Source: Stenotrophomonas pavanii
GTDB taxonomy: Bacteria > Pseudomonadota > Gammaproteobacteria > Xanthomonadales > Xanthomonadaceae
Assembly (NCBI RefSeq): GCF_900101175.1
Contig: NZ_FNFQ01000003.1
Coordinates: forward strand, 186,001 to 250,000
Direction: 5' to 3'
DNA: 64,000 nucleotides
The notes under the pieces: generated by a model
Databases searched by the model: none
What the model saw: the letters and a program-made list of their open reading frames with translations, nothing else
Told to the model about the DNA's origin: nothing
Shown here: positions 53,498 to 64,000 of the stretch, piece by piece
How the letters are laid out: every line of letters begins with the position of its first letter
Position numbering within the stretch: the first letter of the stretch is position 1
Position numbers and translations under genes: made by a program

Positions 53498-53881
53498 TCA
53501 GGCCTTCTTGATCAGGAAATCTTCCGGCTTCTTGTTGCCCTTGGCGGTCAGTTCGGCCATCCAGCGCGGCTGCTTGCCACGGCCGGTCCAGGTTTCCTTC
53601 GGATTGGCCGGGTTGCGGTATTTCGGTGCCACCTTGCCCAGCTTGCGGCCGGCGGTCTTCGACGGCGCCTTGGCGGCCGGGGCGGCCTTGCGGGCACGCG
53701 TGGCCGGGGCGCTGCCGAACAGTTCTTCGATGGTGTAACCCTCGGTCTTGGCCAGCTTGGTCAGCTGGGCCCGGACCTTGGTGATCGGCCGGCGCTTGGC
53801 GACGATGGTCTGCTGCTTCTTGGCGGTACGGATCAGGGCGCCCAGCTCGCGTGCTGACAGGCCGGTCAGGTCAATGCTCAT
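53498..53881 (-). CDS. H-NS histone family protein
   Basis: A 127-residue nucleoid protein of the H-NS/XvrA-like group of xanthomonads. The N-terminal helical part (LTGLSARELGALIRTAKKQQTI) would oligomerise, an Ala/Lys-rich linker (about 58-84) follows, and the C-terminal DNA-binding motif is KYRNPANPKETWTGRGKQPRWM. Expected to silence AT-rich acquired DNA, which may include the LPS locus in this window (inference). CGGAG precedes ATG 53881. Convergent with the ThrE-type gene. Confidence 0.92.
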   Translation of the reverse strand: MSIDLTGLSARELGALIRTAKKQQTIVAKRRPITKVRAQLTKLAKTEGYTIEELFGSAPATRARKAAPAAKAPSKTAGRKLGKVAPKYRNPANPKETWTGRGKQPRWMAELTAKGNKKPEDFLIKKA

Positions 53882-53942
53882 TTACGGTTACTCCGGAAAC
53901 TAATGTGTGGACGGGACAAGCCAGTCCATGGCGTCGGCGGAC

Positions 53943-53971
53943 AGAATAGAGATGAATTAATCACAGCACAA
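53943..53971 (-). promoter_or_regulatory. Possible promoter of the H-NS-family gene
   Basis: Read leftward: TTGTGC (53971-53966), 17-base spacer, TATTCT (53948-53943), about 60 bases before the start codon, in an AT-rich patch. Weak match. Confidence 0.35.
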
Positions 53972-54065
53972 ATGCAGGCGGGTCATGGCGTGGCGGCATG
54001 CAGACGCCGTCGGGGTGATTTTGACCGGATTATGTCCGCTGCAATATCGGGGAAGGCCGCGGCAG

Positions 54066-54098
54066 AAAAAAAAGACCGGGGCAGGCCCCGGTCTTTTT
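54066..54098 (-). terminator. Rho-independent terminator of proS
   Basis: Arms AAAAAGACCGGGG/CCCCGGTCTTTTT with a CAGG loop; leftward transcripts see an eight-T run. Begins 6 bases after the proS stop. Confidence 0.9.
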
Positions 54099-54103
54099 GC
54101 CGA

Positions 54104-55807
54104 TCAGCCCTGCAGGCGCTGCAGCAGGGAGGCCTTGTCCAGGCTTTCCGCTTCGCTGGCGCGGCGCGAGCGGTATTCGTAGGTGCCGGCGGCCAGGCCA
54201 CGTTCGCTGACCACCACGCGATGCGGAATGCCGATCAGTTCCATGTCGGCGAACATCGCGCCGGGACGCAGGCCGCGGTCGTCAAGCGCGGCGTCCAGGC
54301 CGGCGTCGCGCAGTTCCTGCAGCAGGCTAGCCGCGGCATCGGCCACGGCGGCGTCGCCCTTGGGATTGATCACGCACACCACTACCTGCCACGGCGCCAT
54401 CGCGTCCGGCCAGATGATGCCCGCCTCGTCATGGTTCTGTTCGATCGCGGCAGCCACAACCCGCGAGATGCCGATGCCGTAGCAGCCCATCGCCATCACC
54501 GCTGCCTTGCCGTTCTCGTCCAGCACGGTGGCGTCCAGCGCCTCGGCGTACTTGCGGCCGAGCTGGAACACATGGCCGACCTCGATGCCGCGGGCGATCT
54601 TCAGTTCGCCGCCGTCCACGGCACGATCGCCGGCACGCACGTTGCGGATGTCGGCCACTTCCGGTTCAGGCAGGTCGCGGCCCCAGTTGACGCCGGCCAG
54701 GTGGAAACCGGCCTCGTTGGCGCCAACGACGAAGTCGGACATCGCCGCCACTTCGCGATCGGCGACCACGCGGATGGCCTTGGCCGGGGCGACCGGGCCG
54801 AGGAAGCCCGGTACGCTGCCCAGGTACTCGGCGATCTCCGCTTCGCTGGCGAACCGCTGCTCGTCCAGGCCGGCGACCTTGGCCAGCTTGATCTCGTTGA
54901 CTTCGTGGTCGCCACGCACCAGCACCAGCACGAACTGCTGGGCCTCGCCTTCGCCGGCGATCAGCGCCACCGACTTCACCGTGCGCTGCAGGTCGATGCC
55001 GAGCAGGGCAGCGACGTCCTCGCAGGTCTTCTGGGTGGGGGTATCCACCTTGCGCATCGCTTCGGTGGCGGCGGCACGCGGTGCCGGATCGGCGGCGATC
55101 GCCGCTTCCATGTTGGCCGCGTAGTCCGAGCCGGTGGAGAACACCAGCGCGTCCTCGCCCGAATCGGCGATCACGTGGAACTCCTGCGAGGCATCGCCGC
55201 CGATCGCGCCGGAGTCTGCCTGCACCATGCGGAAGTCCAGGCCGAGGCGGGTGAAGATGCGGCTGTAGGCCGACTTCATGTTCTCGTATTCGCGCACCAG
55301 GCACTCATCGTGCAGGTGGAACGAATAGGCGTCCTTCATCAGGAATTCGCGCGAGCGCATCACGCCGAAGCGCGGGCGGATCTCGTCGCGGAACTTGGTC
55401 TGTACCTGGTAGAAATTCACCGGAAGCTGCTTGTAGCTGGACAGCTCGCTGCGCGCGAAGTCGCAGGCGGCTTCTTCGGCGGTCGGGCTGTAGCAGAACA
55501 CCTGGTCCTTGCGGTCCTTGATCTTCAGCAGCTGCGGGCCGAACTTCTGCCAGCGGCCGGTCTGCTCCCACAGCTCCTTCGGCTGGATGGTCGGGATCTG
55601 GAATTCCACCGCACCGGCCCGGTCCATTTCCTCGCGCACGATGCGCTCGACCTTGCGCAGCACGCGCAGGCCCAGCGGCGACCAGGTGTACAGGCCCGAT
55701 GCCAGCTTGCGGATCATGCCCGCGCGCAGCATCAGCCGATGGCTGGTCAGCTCGGCGTCGCTGGGGGTTTCCTTGGTGGTGTGCAGGTGGAACTGGGAGA
55801 GGCGCAT
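54104..55807 (-). CDS. proS: Prolyl-tRNA synthetase
   Basis: A 567-residue bacterial-type class II synthetase. Motif 1 region [30 protein letters not shown], motif 2 [27 protein letters not shown], the YbaK-like editing insertion (about 225-380, with [21 protein letters not shown]), motif 3 [27 protein letters not shown], and a C-terminal anticodon domain. ATG 55807 ([19 protein letters not shown]) is the family start; the open frame upstream runs through repeats. Monocistronic, ended by a strong terminator. Confidence 0.97.
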   Translation of the reverse strand: MRLSQFHLHTTKETPSDAELTSHRLMLRAGMIRKLASGLYTWSPLGLRVLRKVERIVREEMDRAGAVEFQIPTIQPKELWEQTGRWQKFGPQLLKIKDRKDQVFCYSPTAEEAACDFARSELSSYKQLPVNFYQVQTKFRDEIRPRFGVMRSREFLMKDAYSFHLHDECLVREYENMKSAYSRIFTRLGLDFRMVQADSGAIGGDASQEFHVIADSGEDALVFSTGSDYAANMEAAIAADPAPRAAATEAMRKVDTPTQKTCEDVAALLGIDLQRTVKSVALIAGEGEAQQFVLVLVRGDHEVNEIKLAKVAGLDEQRFASEAEIAEYLGSVPGFLGPVAPAKAIRVVADREVAAMSDFVVGANEAGFHLAGVNWGRDLPEPEVADIRNVRAGDRAVDGGELKIARGIEVGHVFQLGRKYAEALDATVLDENGKAAVMAMGCYGIGISRVVAAAIEQNHDEAGIIWPDAMAPWQVVVCVINPKGDAAVADAAASLLQELRDAGLDAALDDRGLRPGAMFADMELIGIPHRVVVSERGLAAGTYEYRSRRASEAESLDKASLLQRLQG

Positions 55808-55870
55808 CGTCGGCTTCGGATAACGGCAGAGACCTCTATTCTGCCAGCCCGGCCGGGGGGAGGGGTATCG

Positions 55871-55919
55871 GCAGGGCTGCGCCCTGCACCCGCGGTAGTG
55901 CCGGCCGCTGGCCGGCAAC
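55871..55919. repeat. Pair of SMAG-type palindromes
   Basis: GCAGGGCTGCGCCCTGC (55871-55887) and a GTAG-headed stem TGCCGGCC/GGCCGGCA (55895-55919). Part of the 516-base gene-free gap 55808-56323 upstream of proS. Confidence 0.75.
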
Positions 55920-55921
55920 CT

Positions 55922-56291
55922 CAGAAGCAACAGCCGAAGCAACAACGGGTTATGCGGCTCATGCCCCCCAACCGGACCCACCCCGCCTTAGACAGTTTCC
56001 TGCGAGCTGTCGAAATGGCTCCCGGGGTCAGATCCGTTTTCCGCAGGAAAACGGATCTGACCCCGGATTCAATTCGAGATCCGACAGATTTCATCCACGC
56101 ATGGCGTGGATCTACCACCGTCACCGGGAAACTGTCGAAGGCGGGGCGGTGTCGGATTGCGGGGTGTCCGCGGCATGGATGCCGCGGCCAAGCCCCCATG
56201 GACGGGTTTACGGCGTCCCCGCAATCCCACACCGCCCCGCCCAACCCCACAGAAAGCCCAGAGCCGGCTGTTGCCCTTGCTGTTGCCTCTG
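55922..56291. repeat. Composite foldback of nested inverted repeats
   Basis: A roughly 370-base imperfect palindrome. The outer ends match as inverted copies (CAGAAGCAACAGC at 55922; reverse complement of 56291 reads CAGAGGCAACAGC), as do the blocks CCGCCTTAGACAGTTTCC near 55983 and the reverse complement of GGAAACTGTCGAAGGCGG near 56127. Inside are a perfect palindrome with 21-base arms and a 3-base loop (56022-56066), a SMAG unit (56093-56115), and 22-base arms with one mismatch (56143-56164 and 56217-56238) enclosing CCGCGGCAT/ATGCCGCGG (56168-56187). No coding sequence. Confidence 0.7.
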
Positions 56292-56296
56292 CGGGC

Positions 56297-56315
56297 GCAG
56301 GGCTGCAAGCCCTGC
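56297..56315. repeat. SMAG-like REP palindrome
   Basis: GCAGGGCTGCAAGCCCTGC, identical to the unit at 24-42, next to the composite foldback and 9 bases from the DUF4124 gene stop. Confidence 0.7.
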
Positions 56316-56323
56316 CGATACCC

Positions 56324-56698
56324 TCACTGTGCTGGGCAGTAAGCCTTGATGGCCGCCTCCGCCAATCCCCTCTGCGCGGTGTGCTGCTCCGGGGTCAACG
56401 GGGTATCGGCCTTGCCATCGCCATCGGTGTCCTGCATCACCTGGCCACCGCCGTCCAGCAGGGCCAGGTTGGCCCGGGCCGTGCTGCACTGCTCGGGGAC
56501 CGGCGCGGCCGGGGCCTCGCTGCTGGCTGCGGCCTGCGGGGTGCGCGCCTGCTCGCGGGTCTCGTACTTCCGGCCCGCCGGCGGGGTCTCCGAGTACTGG
56601 GTCACGCCCCGGGCGTCCTTCCATTTGTAGACGGGACCGGCCACGGCGTTGGCACTGACCAACAGCAGCAGGCATCCAAGGCAGGACAGGGCACGCAT
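56324..56698 (-). CDS. DUF4124-domain exported protein
   Basis: A 124-residue secreted protein: signal peptide (MRALSCLGCLLLLVSANAVA, cut about 20), then the DUF4124 domain (GPVYKWKDARGVTQYSETPPAGRKYE). A low-complexity Ala/Pro linker follows, then LLDGGGQVMQDTDGDGKADTPLT, whose DTDGDGKAD resembles a calcium-binding loop, and a Cys-containing helix. Function unknown; DUF4124 proteins are common envelope proteins in this group. Divergent from pssA. Confidence 0.75.
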   Translation of the reverse strand: MRALSCLGCLLLLVSANAVAGPVYKWKDARGVTQYSETPPAGRKYETREQARTPQAAASSEAPAAPVPEQCSTARANLALLDGGGQVMQDTDGDGKADTPLTPEQHTAQRGLAEAAIKAYCPAQ

Positions 56699-56778
56699 GG
56701 CAGACTCCACGGAATGGGCGCAGAACATCGATTGCAGCATTGGCGCCGACCGCTGGCAAGTCGATTAAACTGGATTCC

Positions 56779-57555
56779 ATGGACCCGATCACACCGCCGC
56801 CGCGCTCGCGCACGATTTACCTGCTGCCCAACCTGTTCACCACCGCCGGCCTGTTCGCCGGCTTCTACGCGATCATCGCCGCGGCCAATGGGGATTTCGT
56901 CAACGCCAGCATCGCCGTGTTCGTGGCGGCGGTGATGGATGGCCTGGACGGGCGCGTGGCGCGCCTGACCGGCACCAGCAGCGAATTCGGCGTGCAGTAC
57001 GACTCGCTGGCCGACCTGGTCAGCTTCGGCATGGCCCCGGCGCTGGTGATGTACCACTGGTCGCTGTCGTGGCTGAAGTTCGACGATCCGCTGCTCGGCC
57101 GCGTCGGCTGGGCCGTGGCCTTCCTGTATGCGGCCTGCGCGGCACTGCGCCTGGCCCGCTTCAATACCCAGGTGGCGGTGGTCGACAAACGCTGGTTCGT
57201 CGGCCTGGCCAGCCCGGCCGCAGCGGGCCTGATGATGTCCTTCGTCTGGGCCTTTGCCGATGGCAACCTGGGCTGGGACGGCAACCAGCTGCGCTATGTG
57301 GCGCTGGCGGTGACGATCATCGCTGCGCTGCTGATGGTCAGCCGCATCCGCTTCTGGAGCTTCAAGGGCGGCGGTGCCAAGGGCACCCGTTCGGACCGCG
57401 TGCCGTTCCTGGTGCTGGCACTGGTGCCGGTGGCCATCGCCATTGCAGTCATCGACCTGCCGCGCGTGCTGTTCGCGGTCGGCATCCTGTACGCCTTGTC
57501 CGGCCCGGTGATGTGGGCCGTGCAGCGCCTGCGCAAGAAAACCGAGGCGGCGTGA
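56779..57555 (+). CDS. pssA: CDP-diacylglycerol-serine O-phosphatidyltransferase
   Basis: A 258-residue integral membrane enzyme that makes phosphatidylserine, precursor of phosphatidylethanolamine. The CDP-alcohol phosphatidyltransferase signature DGLDGRVAR...GVQYDSLAD (D-G-x2-D-G-x2-A-R-x-n-G-x3-D-x3-D) is complete at about 55-85; eight hydrophobic segments are visible. The start is ATG 56779; the short upstream extension to 56740 is not family-like. Overlaps the next gene by 4 bases (GTGA). Confidence 0.93.
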   Translation: MDPITPPPRSRTIYLLPNLFTTAGLFAGFYAIIAAANGDFVNASIAVFVAAVMDGLDGRVARLTGTSSEFGVQYDSLADLVSFGMAPALVMYHWSLSWLKFDDPLLGRVGWAVAFLYAACAALRLARFNTQVAVVDKRWFVGLASPAAAGLMMSFVWAFADGNLGWDGNQLRYVALAVTIIAALLMVSRIRFWSFKGGGAKGTRSDRVPFLVLALVPVAIAIAVIDLPRVLFAVGILYALSGPVMWAVQRLRKKTEAA

Positions 57556-58055
57556 GCCAGGACCTGCCCGTGCTGTGGTCCCCGGCCCAGCAGGCCTGGC
57601 TGCAGGCCATGGGCTACACCGTCTATCACGACGGCCAGCTTGCGGCCGAGCTGGACGCCGCGCTGCAGTTGAGCGTGGCCGAAGCCGAGGCCAGCGTTGC
57701 CCCGCCACACCCGGTGCCGCCGCTGGAGGCGGCGCGCGCACTGCCGGCCAGGCCGGCGCCCGCCACCGGCCAGCAACGCCCGGCACCGCCGCGCCGCGAA
57801 ACGCCGGTCAGGGCGCCGGACACCGTGCCGGCCGCTGAGCGACCGTTGCCCAGCGGCACCGCGCGGGAACCGGTGGTGCGCCTGCCGGACCGTCTGCAGA
57901 TCGCGCTGCTGCGCGCGTCCGGCTGCAACCCGAATGACCCGGCCACGCAGGCGCTGATGGACAGCTGGCCGCTGGACCAGCTGCGCCGCGATCCGGCGGC
58001 CAAGCGTGCGCTGTGGCCGCAGCTGCGAGCCCTGCGCAAGCGGGGAACGCCATGA
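57552..58055 (+). CDS. Hypothetical Pro/Ala-rich protein upstream of rimI; possible DNA polymerase III psi subunit
   Basis: A 167-residue protein with a short N-terminal block (VLWSPAQQAWLQAMGYTVYHDGQ), a disordered Pro/Ala/Arg linker (about 45-105) and a folded-looking C-terminus (LPDRLQIALLRASGCNPNDPATQALMDSWPLDQLRRDPAAKRALWPQLRALRKRG). It overlaps pssA and rimI by 4 bases each. In E. coli holD, encoding the psi subunit, precedes and overlaps rimI, and holC for its partner chi is present at 62442-62867; the N-terminal block fits the short chi-binding segment of psi. This is an inference; no family was recognised with confidence. Confidence 0.6.
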   Translation: MSQDLPVLWSPAQQAWLQAMGYTVYHDGQLAAELDAALQLSVAEAEASVAPPHPVPPLEAARALPARPAPATGQQRPAPPRRETPVRAPDTVPAAERPLPSGTAREPVVRLPDRLQIALLRASGCNPNDPATQALMDSWPLDQLRRDPAAKRALWPQLRALRKRGTP

Positions 58056-58549
58056 GCGCGGTGACCCGGCCCGGTCCGGTCAGCCTGCGCGCGCTGCGCG
58101 AGAGCGACCTCAATGCCGTGATGGCGATCGAGCTGCGGGGCTATCCCTTCCCCTGGACCCGCGGCATCTTCATCGACTGCCTGCGCGCCGGCTATCCCGG
58201 CCTGGCGATGGAGCGCGATGGCCTGCTGGTCGGCTATGGCGTGCTCAGCATCGCCGCCGATGAAGCGCACGTGCTGAACATCTGCATCGATCCGCTGGCG
58301 CAGTCGCGCGGGCTGGGCCGCCAGCTGCTGCGCGCGCTGGTACGGCTGGCCGCCGATCGCGGCGCACAGCGCGTGTTCCTGGAAGTGCGCCCATCCAATA
58401 CGCCGGCATTGGCGCTGTACCACAGCGAAGGCTTCAACGAGATCGGCCGACGCCCGCGCTACTACCCGGCTGCACAGGGCCGCGAGGATGCGGTGGTGAT
58501 GGCCATCGAGCTGGTCGACGGCGACCTGCAGGCGATGCCGCCGCTGTGA
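58052..58549 (+). CDS. rimI: Ribosomal protein S18 alanine N-acetyltransferase
   Basis: A 165-residue GNAT acetyltransferase. VSLRALRESDLNAVMAIELRGYPFPWTRGIFIDCLRAGYPG is the family start; AHVLNICIDPLAQSRGLGRQLLRALV is the acetyl-CoA motif A (QxxGxG/A as SRGLGRQLL), and EVRPSNTPALALYHSEGFNEIGRRPRYYP the C-terminal substrate region. It acetylates the N-terminal alanine of ribosomal protein S18. Coupled to the upstream gene by ATGA. Confidence 0.9.
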   Translation: MSAVTRPGPVSLRALRESDLNAVMAIELRGYPFPWTRGIFIDCLRAGYPGLAMERDGLLVGYGVLSIAADEAHVLNICIDPLAQSRGLGRQLLRALVRLAADRGAQRVFLEVRPSNTPALALYHSEGFNEIGRRPRYYPAAQGREDAVVMAIELVDGDLQAMPPL

Positions 58550-58560
58550 CGGAGAAGGGT

Positions 58561-58579
58561 TGCCGGCCAGCGGCCGGCA
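58561..58579. repeat. SMAG-type palindrome
   Basis: TGCCGGCCAGCGGCCGGCA between convergent rimI and the EamA transporter gene; the complement of the 55895-55919 unit with GCAG in place of GTAG. Confidence 0.7.
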
Positions 58580-58594
58580 CTGCCGATGCGTCGC

Positions 58595-59416
58595 TCACGC
58601 CAGGCGCAACGCCAGCACACCGCCGACGATGAGCACCGCTGCCAGCCAGCGCGCGCGGGGTATCCGTTCGCGCAGCAGGAACACCGAGATCAGCAGCGCG
58701 AACAGGATCGAGGATTCGCGCAGCGCCGAGACCATCGCCACCGGCACCTGCGTCATGGCCCACAGCGCCATCGCATAGGAGGCGGTGGTGCCGACGCCGC
58801 CGGCCAGCCCCAGCGGCCAATGCTGCCGTGCATAGTGCAGCACCGCGCTGCCGCGCGTGTACACCGCCCACAGCGGCAGCGGGATGCCCGACAGCAGGAA
58901 CAACCACAACGTGTAGCTGAGCGCGTTGCCGGACTGGCGTGCGCCGTGCGCGTCGACCAGCGTGTAGGTGGCGATCATCGCTGCGGTCAGCAGCGGCAGT
59001 CGCAGTTGGCCGCGCCGTGCACCCAGCGCCATGCACAGGATGCCGGTGCTTACCAGCACCACCCCGAGCCAGGCTGCCGCCGGCAGCGTCTCACCCAGCA
59101 GCGTGCCCGCCAGTGCGACCAGGATCGGCGCGCAGCCACGCATCAGCGGATAGGCCAGGCTCATGTCGACCTGCTGGTAACAGCGCGCGACCAATCCGTA
59201 GTAGGTCACCTGCAGCAGCACCGACGCGGCCAGCCAGGGCCAGCTGTGCGCGGCCGGGAACGGCAGCAGGGGCAGCGCAGCGGCGGACAGCAGCGCTGCG
59301 CTTCCGGTAACCAGCACCGTGCCGAGGAACTTGTCCGGCCCGCGTTTGACGATCGCGTTCCAGCTGGCATGCAGCGCCGCGGCAGCGAGGACCAGCAGGA
59401 AGATGGAAATCGGCAT
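58595..59416 (-). CDS. EamA/DMT-family transporter
   Basis: A 273-residue ten-helix drug/metabolite transporter with the two EamA repeats (about 1-130 and 140-273). SWNAIVKRGPDKFLGTV and SLAYPLMRGCAPILVALAGTLLGETLPAAAWLGVVLVSTGILCMAL are typical of the first repeat; VPVAMVSALRESSILFALLISVFLLRERIPRARWLAAVLIVGGVLALRL of the second. Substrate cannot be told. ATG 59416 is chosen since the residues before it are not membrane-like. Confidence 0.85.
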   Translation of the reverse strand: MPISIFLLVLAAAALHASWNAIVKRGPDKFLGTVLVTGSAALLSAAALPLLPFPAAHSWPWLAASVLLQVTYYGLVARCYQQVDMSLAYPLMRGCAPILVALAGTLLGETLPAAAWLGVVLVSTGILCMALGARRGQLRLPLLTAAMIATYTLVDAHGARQSGNALSYTLWLFLLSGIPLPLWAVYTRGSAVLHYARQHWPLGLAGGVGTTASYAMALWAMTQVPVAMVSALRESSILFALLISVFLLRERIPRARWLAAVLIVGGVLALRLA

Positions 59417-59447
59417 CCGGTGATGATGCCATGCGAGAGAAATGCAG

Positions 59448-59498
59448 AGTCGAGCCATGCTCGACTGCTGTCATGCGTCGAGCACCGCTCGACTCTAC
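59448..59498. repeat. SMAG dimer
   Basis: Two neighbouring stems, AGTCGAGCCATGCTCGACT (59448-59466) and GTCGAGCACCGCTCGAC (59477-59493) followed by TCTAC (complement of the GTAG header plus A). Arranged as an inverted pair between the EamA gene and the valS terminator. Confidence 0.8.
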
Positions 59499-59502
59499 AG
59501 AA

Positions 59503-59531
59503 GGAAACGCCGGGCAGTGCCCGGCGTTTCC
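59503..59531. terminator. Hairpin after valS
   Basis: A stem of up to 14 bp (GGAAACGCCGGGC/GCCCGGCGTTTCC) 10 bases after the valS stop. Strong stem, poor T-run. Confidence 0.6.
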
Positions 59532-59540
59532 CTGCGGCGG

Positions 59541-62369
<2,829 letters not shown>

Positions 62370-62441
62370 GCGGGGGAACCAGGAGGTAATCGTTGAAGGA
62401 TCAGGGCACGGCGGCGGCCCATCAAGGGGGCCGGGGCGCGC

Positions 62442-62867
62442 TTACATGTCGTGCTTGTTCAGGTCGTAACCGGCCGCCTTGTACTGGCGCCAGCGCTCGC
62501 GCAGCGGTTCGCGCGCTTCCGGATCGGCCGGAACCACTTCCAGCACGCGCTCGCACTGGCCCAGCCAGGGCGCGTCGCGCAGGTTGATCACCAGCGGACG
62601 CGCCGGTGCCTCGGTGCCGGGCACGGCGATCAGCACCAGGGCTTCTTCCTCGTCCATGTCTTCCCCGGCAATCTGGTGCGGGATGTAGGCATCGTTGTCG
62701 AAGGCCCACAGCAGCTCGTCCAGCTCCTCGGCCTGGGCCTGGTCGCGGGCCAGTACCAGGGTGAACAGCCCGGCGTCGTTGGCCTTGCGCGCCAGTTCGC
62801 AGACCAGGCGCAGGGGCTCGGTCAGGAAGCGGGGCTTGGCGATCAGGTAGAAGTCGGCGCGGGGCAT
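62442..62867 (-). CDS. holC: DNA polymerase III chi subunit
   Basis: A 141-residue chi subunit, which links the clamp loader to single-strand-binding protein via the psi subunit. ADFYLIAKPRFLTEPLRLVCELARKANDAG, LDELLWAFDNDAYIPHQ and EEALVLIAVPGTEAPARPLVINLRD match HolC; the C-terminal RERWRQYKAAGYDLNKHDM is typical. Between pepA and valS. Its partner psi has not been annotated with confidence, but the gene before rimI is a candidate. Confidence 0.93.
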   Translation of the reverse strand: MPRADFYLIAKPRFLTEPLRLVCELARKANDAGLFTLVLARDQAQAEELDELLWAFDNDAYIPHQIAGEDMDEEEALVLIAVPGTEAPARPLVINLRDAPWLGQCERVLEVVPADPEAREPLRERWRQYKAAGYDLNKHDM

Positions 62868-62891
62868 GGCAGGGTCCGGGTCAGGCAGGGG

Positions 62892-62934
62892 CCCGGCAGT
62901 GCCGGGCGAGGCCCCGGCCGGCGTCTGCCGGCCA
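62892..62934. repeat. SMAG-like palindromes between pepA and holC
   Basis: CCCGGCAGTGCCGGG (62892-62906) and a GGCCGGC/GCCGGCC stem (about 62916-62934) fill the 82-base gap. They would lie inside a pepA-holC transcript. Confidence 0.6.
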
Positions 62935-62949
62935 GGGTCGGGTACGGCA

Positions 62950-64000
62950 TCAGGCGCGGGCGACCTGGTCCAGCAGCCACTGGCTCAGCAGGCCGACCGG
63001 GCGGCCGGTGGCCATGCCGCGCTTGCCTTCATCGCTGGCCACGCCGGCGATGTCCAGGTGGGCCCAGCGCTGGCCTTCGGTGAAGCGCGACAGGAAGCAG
63101 CCGGCGGTGATCGCGCCGGCCCAGCGGCCGCCGATGTTGTAGACGTCGGCGAAGGTCGAATCCAGCATCGGCTGGTATTCGTCCCACAGCGGCAGGCGCC
63201 AGGCGCGGTCGAACACCTGCTCGCCGGCGGCCAGCAGCTCGCTGGCCAGGTCGTCGTGCTTGCTCATCAGGCCGGCGGTCTGGTGGCCCAGGGCGACCAT
63301 GCAGGCACCGGTCAGGGTGGCGACGTCGACCAGCGCGGCCGGTTCGAAGCGCTGCGCGTAGGTCAGTGCGTCGCACAGGATCAGGCGGCCTTCGGCGTCG
63401 GTGTTGCCGACTTCGATGGTCTTGCCCGACATCGAGGTGATCACGTCGGACGGACGGTAGGCGTTGCCGTCGATGGCGTTTTCCACCGCCGGCACCACCA
63501 CCACCAGGTTCAGCGGCAGCTTGGCCTTGACCGCCGCGACGAAGGTGCCGATGACGTTGGCGCCACCGCACATGTCGTACTTCATCTCTTCGATGCCGCC
63601 CTGAGTCTTCAGGTTGACGCCACCGGTATCGAAGGTGATGCCCTTGCCGACCAGCACATAGGGCTTGGCGTCGCCGCCATTGTTCCACTTCAGCACGACC
63701 AGGCGCGGGCGGTTGGCCGAACCACGGGCCACCGCCAGCAGCGAGCCCATGCCCAGCGCTTCCATCTGGTGCTCGTCGAGGATCTCGGCTTCGGCACCGT
63801 CGTGCTCGCCGGCGAACTTCACGCCGACCTCGGCCAGGTAGGCCGGGGTGCAGTAGTTCGGCGGCAGGTTGCCCAGTTCGCGGGCGAACTCGACACCGGC
63901 AGCGATCGCCTGGCCCTGGGCCAGCGCCTGGGCGTCGTCACCGGCAATGGCGAGCTGGGCCAGGCCGGCATCGTCGGCCTTCTTCTTGCCCAGGGTGGCG
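62950..64000 (-). CDS. pepA: Leucyl aminopeptidase (cytosol aminopeptidase), N-terminus beyond the window
   Basis: The C-terminal 349 residues of a M17 leucyl aminopeptidase; the frame is open to the window edge, so the 5' end is missing. [14 protein letters not shown] begins the catalytic domain; [14 protein letters not shown] gives the Lys and Asp metal ligands, and [16 protein letters not shown] the second Asp/Glu pair with the Arg. Removes N-terminal residues from peptides in the cytosol; in E. coli PepA also binds DNA at cer sites. Followed by holC and valS. Confidence 0.95.
   Translation of the reverse strand, partial: ATLGKKKADDAGLAQLAIAGDDAQALAQGQAIAAGVEFARELGNLPPNYCTPAYLAEVGVKFAGEHDGAEAEILDEHQMEALGMGSLLAVARGSANRPRLVVLKWNNGGDAKPYVLVGKGITFDTGGVNLKTQGGIEEMKYDMCGGANVIGTFVAAVKAKLPLNLVVVVPAVENAIDGNAYRPSDVITSMSGKTIEVGNTDAEGRLILCDALTYAQRFEPAALVDVATLTGACMVALGHQTAGLMSKHDDLASELLAAGEQVFDRAWRLPLWDEYQPMLDSTFADVYNIGGRWAGAITAGCFLSRFTEGQRWAHLDIAGVASDEGKRGMATGRPVGLLSQWLLDQVARA

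Noticed and set aside
55861..56323. CRISPR array
   Set aside because: Repeats are palindromic and unequal, with no regular spacers and no cas genes.
53903..56935. A rightward open frame of about 1010 codons opposite proS
   Set aside because: It is antisense to proS and crosses the palindromic repeats; composition is His/Gln/Ala/Arg-rich as expected for a shadow frame of a high-GC gene, with no recognisable domain.

Overview
The window reads as chromosomal DNA of a high-GC gammaproteobacterium of the family Xanthomonadaceae, most likely the Stenotrophomonas maltophilia group. Three things point there: GTAG-headed palindromes of the SMAG type between many genes, the xanA/xanB and etfBA neighbours of the LPS locus, and the overall protein flavour. 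The species call is inference. No rRNA, tRNA, CRISPR array, prophage or intact insertion sequence was seen.

Layout. 1-1822: end of tyrosine degradation (fumarylacetoacetate hydrolase, maiA). 1824-4714: a two-gene DNA-repair-like module (DUF4130-UdgX fusion plus a radical SAM protein) bracketed by two copies of one palindromic repeat. 4722-7217: pilU and a DUF4398/OmpA-like envelope pair. 7542-10757: a small YdcH-family protein, cystathionine beta-synthase and a cystathionine gamma-lyase/synthase, a reverse-transsulfuration pair.

10761-35891 is the variable O-antigen/LPS locus, in the metB-to-etf interval that is hypervariable in xanthomonads. A rightward arm encodes an ABC-type O-antigen exporter (Wzm/Wzt), a methyltransferase with a tryptophan-heptad coiled coil and membrane anchor (candidate chain terminator and ruler), glycosyltransferases, and a GtrB-like polyprenyl-phosphate glycosyltransferase. 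A facing leftward operon of ten genes (32168 down to 20602) contains a complete set for polyprenyl-phosphate D-arabinofuranose (HAD-UbiA fusion, DprE1-like, DprE2-like), a GtrA flippase, two GT-C-like membrane proteins, a flippase-like integral membrane protein and three sugar- or lipid-modifying enzymes. A phytanoyl-CoA dioxygenase-family gene, a frameshifted LtaS-type sulfatase and a second GtrA close the locus. The picture is a rhamnose/mannose-type polymer exported by Wzm/Wzt and decorated in the periplasm by lipid-linked sugars, including arabinofuranose.

35950-45673: etfBA, the dTDP-rhamnose operon rmlBACD, the GDP-mannose/Glc-1-P genes xanB-xanA and a two-subunit 3-oxoacid CoA-transferase. 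45714-53881: a GH99-like/RgpF-like protein, alkB, an Mla-type lipid transport operon (MlaE, MlaF, MlaD, lipoprotein), a ThrE-type exporter and an H-NS-family protein. 54104-64000: housekeeping genes proS, pssA, a possible holD before rimI, an EamA transporter, valS, holC and the 3' part of pepA. The 516-base gap at 55808-56323 is packed with nested inverted repeats.
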